DNA of 64,000 bases. It comes from Paenibacillus xylanexedens (GTDB lineage: Bacteria > Bacillota > Bacilli > Paenibacillales > Paenibacillaceae). The notes below the pieces were generated by a model. The model ran no database searches. It was given only the letters and a program-made list of their open reading frames with translations, and was not told where the DNA came from. Shown here one piece after another: positions 63,366-64,000 of the stretch; position 1 is the stretch's first letter; the number at the start of each line of letters is the position of its first letter. A program made the translations under genes and the position numbers. The stretch spans positions 1,364,001 through 1,428,000 of the forward strand of contig NZ_VEIO01000001.1 in assembly GCF_007680605.1 (NCBI RefSeq), given 5' to 3'.

Positions 63366-64000
63366 ATGAACAAACCGATGATAGGGGTACTGCCCTTATA
63401 CGACACGGACAAAAAAAGTTACTGGATGCTTCCTGATTATATGAAGGCCATTGAAGATTCAGGAGGTATACCGGTCATGCTGCCGTTAACGACAGACGAG
63501 GACATGATCATAACGCTGGCGAACGCCTTTGACGGTTTCCTGTTTACCGGCGGCCATGATGTTAATCCGGAGCTTTATGATGAGCGGATGCAGAGCGTCT
63601 GTGGTGAGTTGTGTATGGAGCGGGATCGGATGGAGGTTTTTCTGTTTAAAAAAGTGATTGCAATCGGTAAACCAGCCTTTGGCATCTGCCGCGGATTACA
63701 GCTGTTTAACGTGATTTTAGGCGGAACGTTATATCAGGATATCCCGACAGATATGGATGTAGAACGTAAGATTATTCACCAGCAAAAACCTCCATACACC
63801 AATCTCGTACATTCCGTACATATTGAAAAAGATAATCTGCTTCATGATATCTTGCAGACGGATCAGATTCAGGTTAACAGCTATCACCATCAGGGCATCA
63901 AAACGTTATCCGATCAATTAGTGGCTGTTGCCATTGCGGAGGATGGATTAGTTGAATCTGTCATCATGCCGGGCAATTCGTTTGTACTCGCAGTTCAGTG
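63366..64000 (+). CDS. Gamma-glutamyl-gamma-aminobutyrate hydrolase-like peptidase C26 (partial, runs off window)
   Basis: The frame runs from ATG 63366, after AGGAGG, to the end of the window without a stop, so about 211 residues are visible of perhaps 240. It is a class I glutamine amidotransferase-like hydrolase of the PuuD / C26 group: GFLFTGGHDVNPELY, the nucleophile Cys in FGICRGLQLFN, the QD in GGTLYQDIP and SYHHQGI near the His. The final Glu of the triad would lie beyond the window. Members hydrolyse gamma-glutamyl-GABA or similar. Confidence 0.9.
   Translation, partial: MNKPMIGVLPLYDTDKKSYWMLPDYMKAIEDSGGIPVMLPLTTDEDMIITLANAFDGFLFTGGHDVNPELYDERMQSVCGELCMERDRMEVFLFKKVIAIGKPAFGICRGLQLFNVILGGTLYQDIPTDMDVERKIIHQQKPPYTNLVHSVHIEKDNLLHDILQTDQIQVNSYHHQGIKTLSDQLVAVAIAEDGLVESVIMPGNSFVLAVQ

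Overview
The window is a chromosomal segment of a low-to-mid GC, endospore-forming Firmicute, most likely a Paenibacillus. The support is a complete gerA-type germination operon, a bacillithiol deacetylase (BshB2/YojF pair), a class III fructose-1,6-bisphosphatase, HelD, perfect or near-perfect cre and Fur boxes, strong AGGAGG ribosome sites, frequent TTG starts and very regular stem-loop terminators. I saw no rRNA, tRNA, CRISPR array, prophage or insertion sequence. The segment looks like ordinary chromosome with several accessory clusters. Genus assignment is inference.

Layout. 0-7 kb: end of a sensor kinase, a large secreted serine hydrolase (paralogue 1), an ABC exporter, and a MarR / threonine-aldolase operon behind a well-defined double operator. 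6.7-7.5 kb: a gene-free stretch with a four-copy palindromic element, a hairpin and a 15-bp tandem repeat. 7.5-14 kb: methyltransferase, pentapeptide-repeat protein, DEAD-box helicase, YjbR-family protein, esterase and a secreted protein with a copper-amine-oxidase-like domain. 14-17 kb: a compact type III polyketide synthase / methyltransferase / flavoprotein operon. 17-23.5 kb: aminotransferase, MaoC-like hydratase, and an AraC-regulated sugar ABC importer with a perfect cre site and a 150-nt hairpin between the binding protein and the permeases. 23.6-28.2 kb: the ger operon (A, B, C and a small two-helix membrane protein) behind a sigma-G-like promoter. 28.3-32.5 kb: a GH18-like secreted protein and a group of unusual beta-rich proteins, including an Asp-box propeller, that may belong to the spore surface.

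32.6-38 kb: a LipA-type lipase, then an AgrA/AgrC-like LytTR/GHKL two-component pair followed by serine hydrolase paralogue 2. Thus both copies of this hydrolase sit directly downstream of a sensor kinase gene. 38-43 kb: SDR, MurB, a membrane-anchored unknown, a YoaT-like membrane protein, YojF and BshB2. 43.4-47.6 kb: NosD, NosL, NosY, NosF and a TlpA-type thioredoxin, with no nosZ in the window. 47.8-51.3 kb: an NTF2-like protein behind two palindromes, Fbp, and a YjdJ/YjdI acetyltransferase-ferredoxin pair. 51.5-56 kb: MetE behind a MET-box-like palindrome, an unknown protein and UppP. 56-64 kb: a Fur-boxed siderophore-binding lipoprotein, a divergent MerR/alcohol dehydrogenase pair with a textbook 19-bp-spacer MerR promoter, an aldo-keto reductase, HelD and the start of a class-I glutamine amidotransferase-like hydrolase cut by the window end.

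Most interesting for follow-up: the duplicated kinase-hydrolase neighbourhoods, the beta-rich surface protein group at 29.8-32 kb, the type III PKS operon, the nosZ-less nos cluster, and the two structured repeat elements at 6.8 and 21.5 kb.
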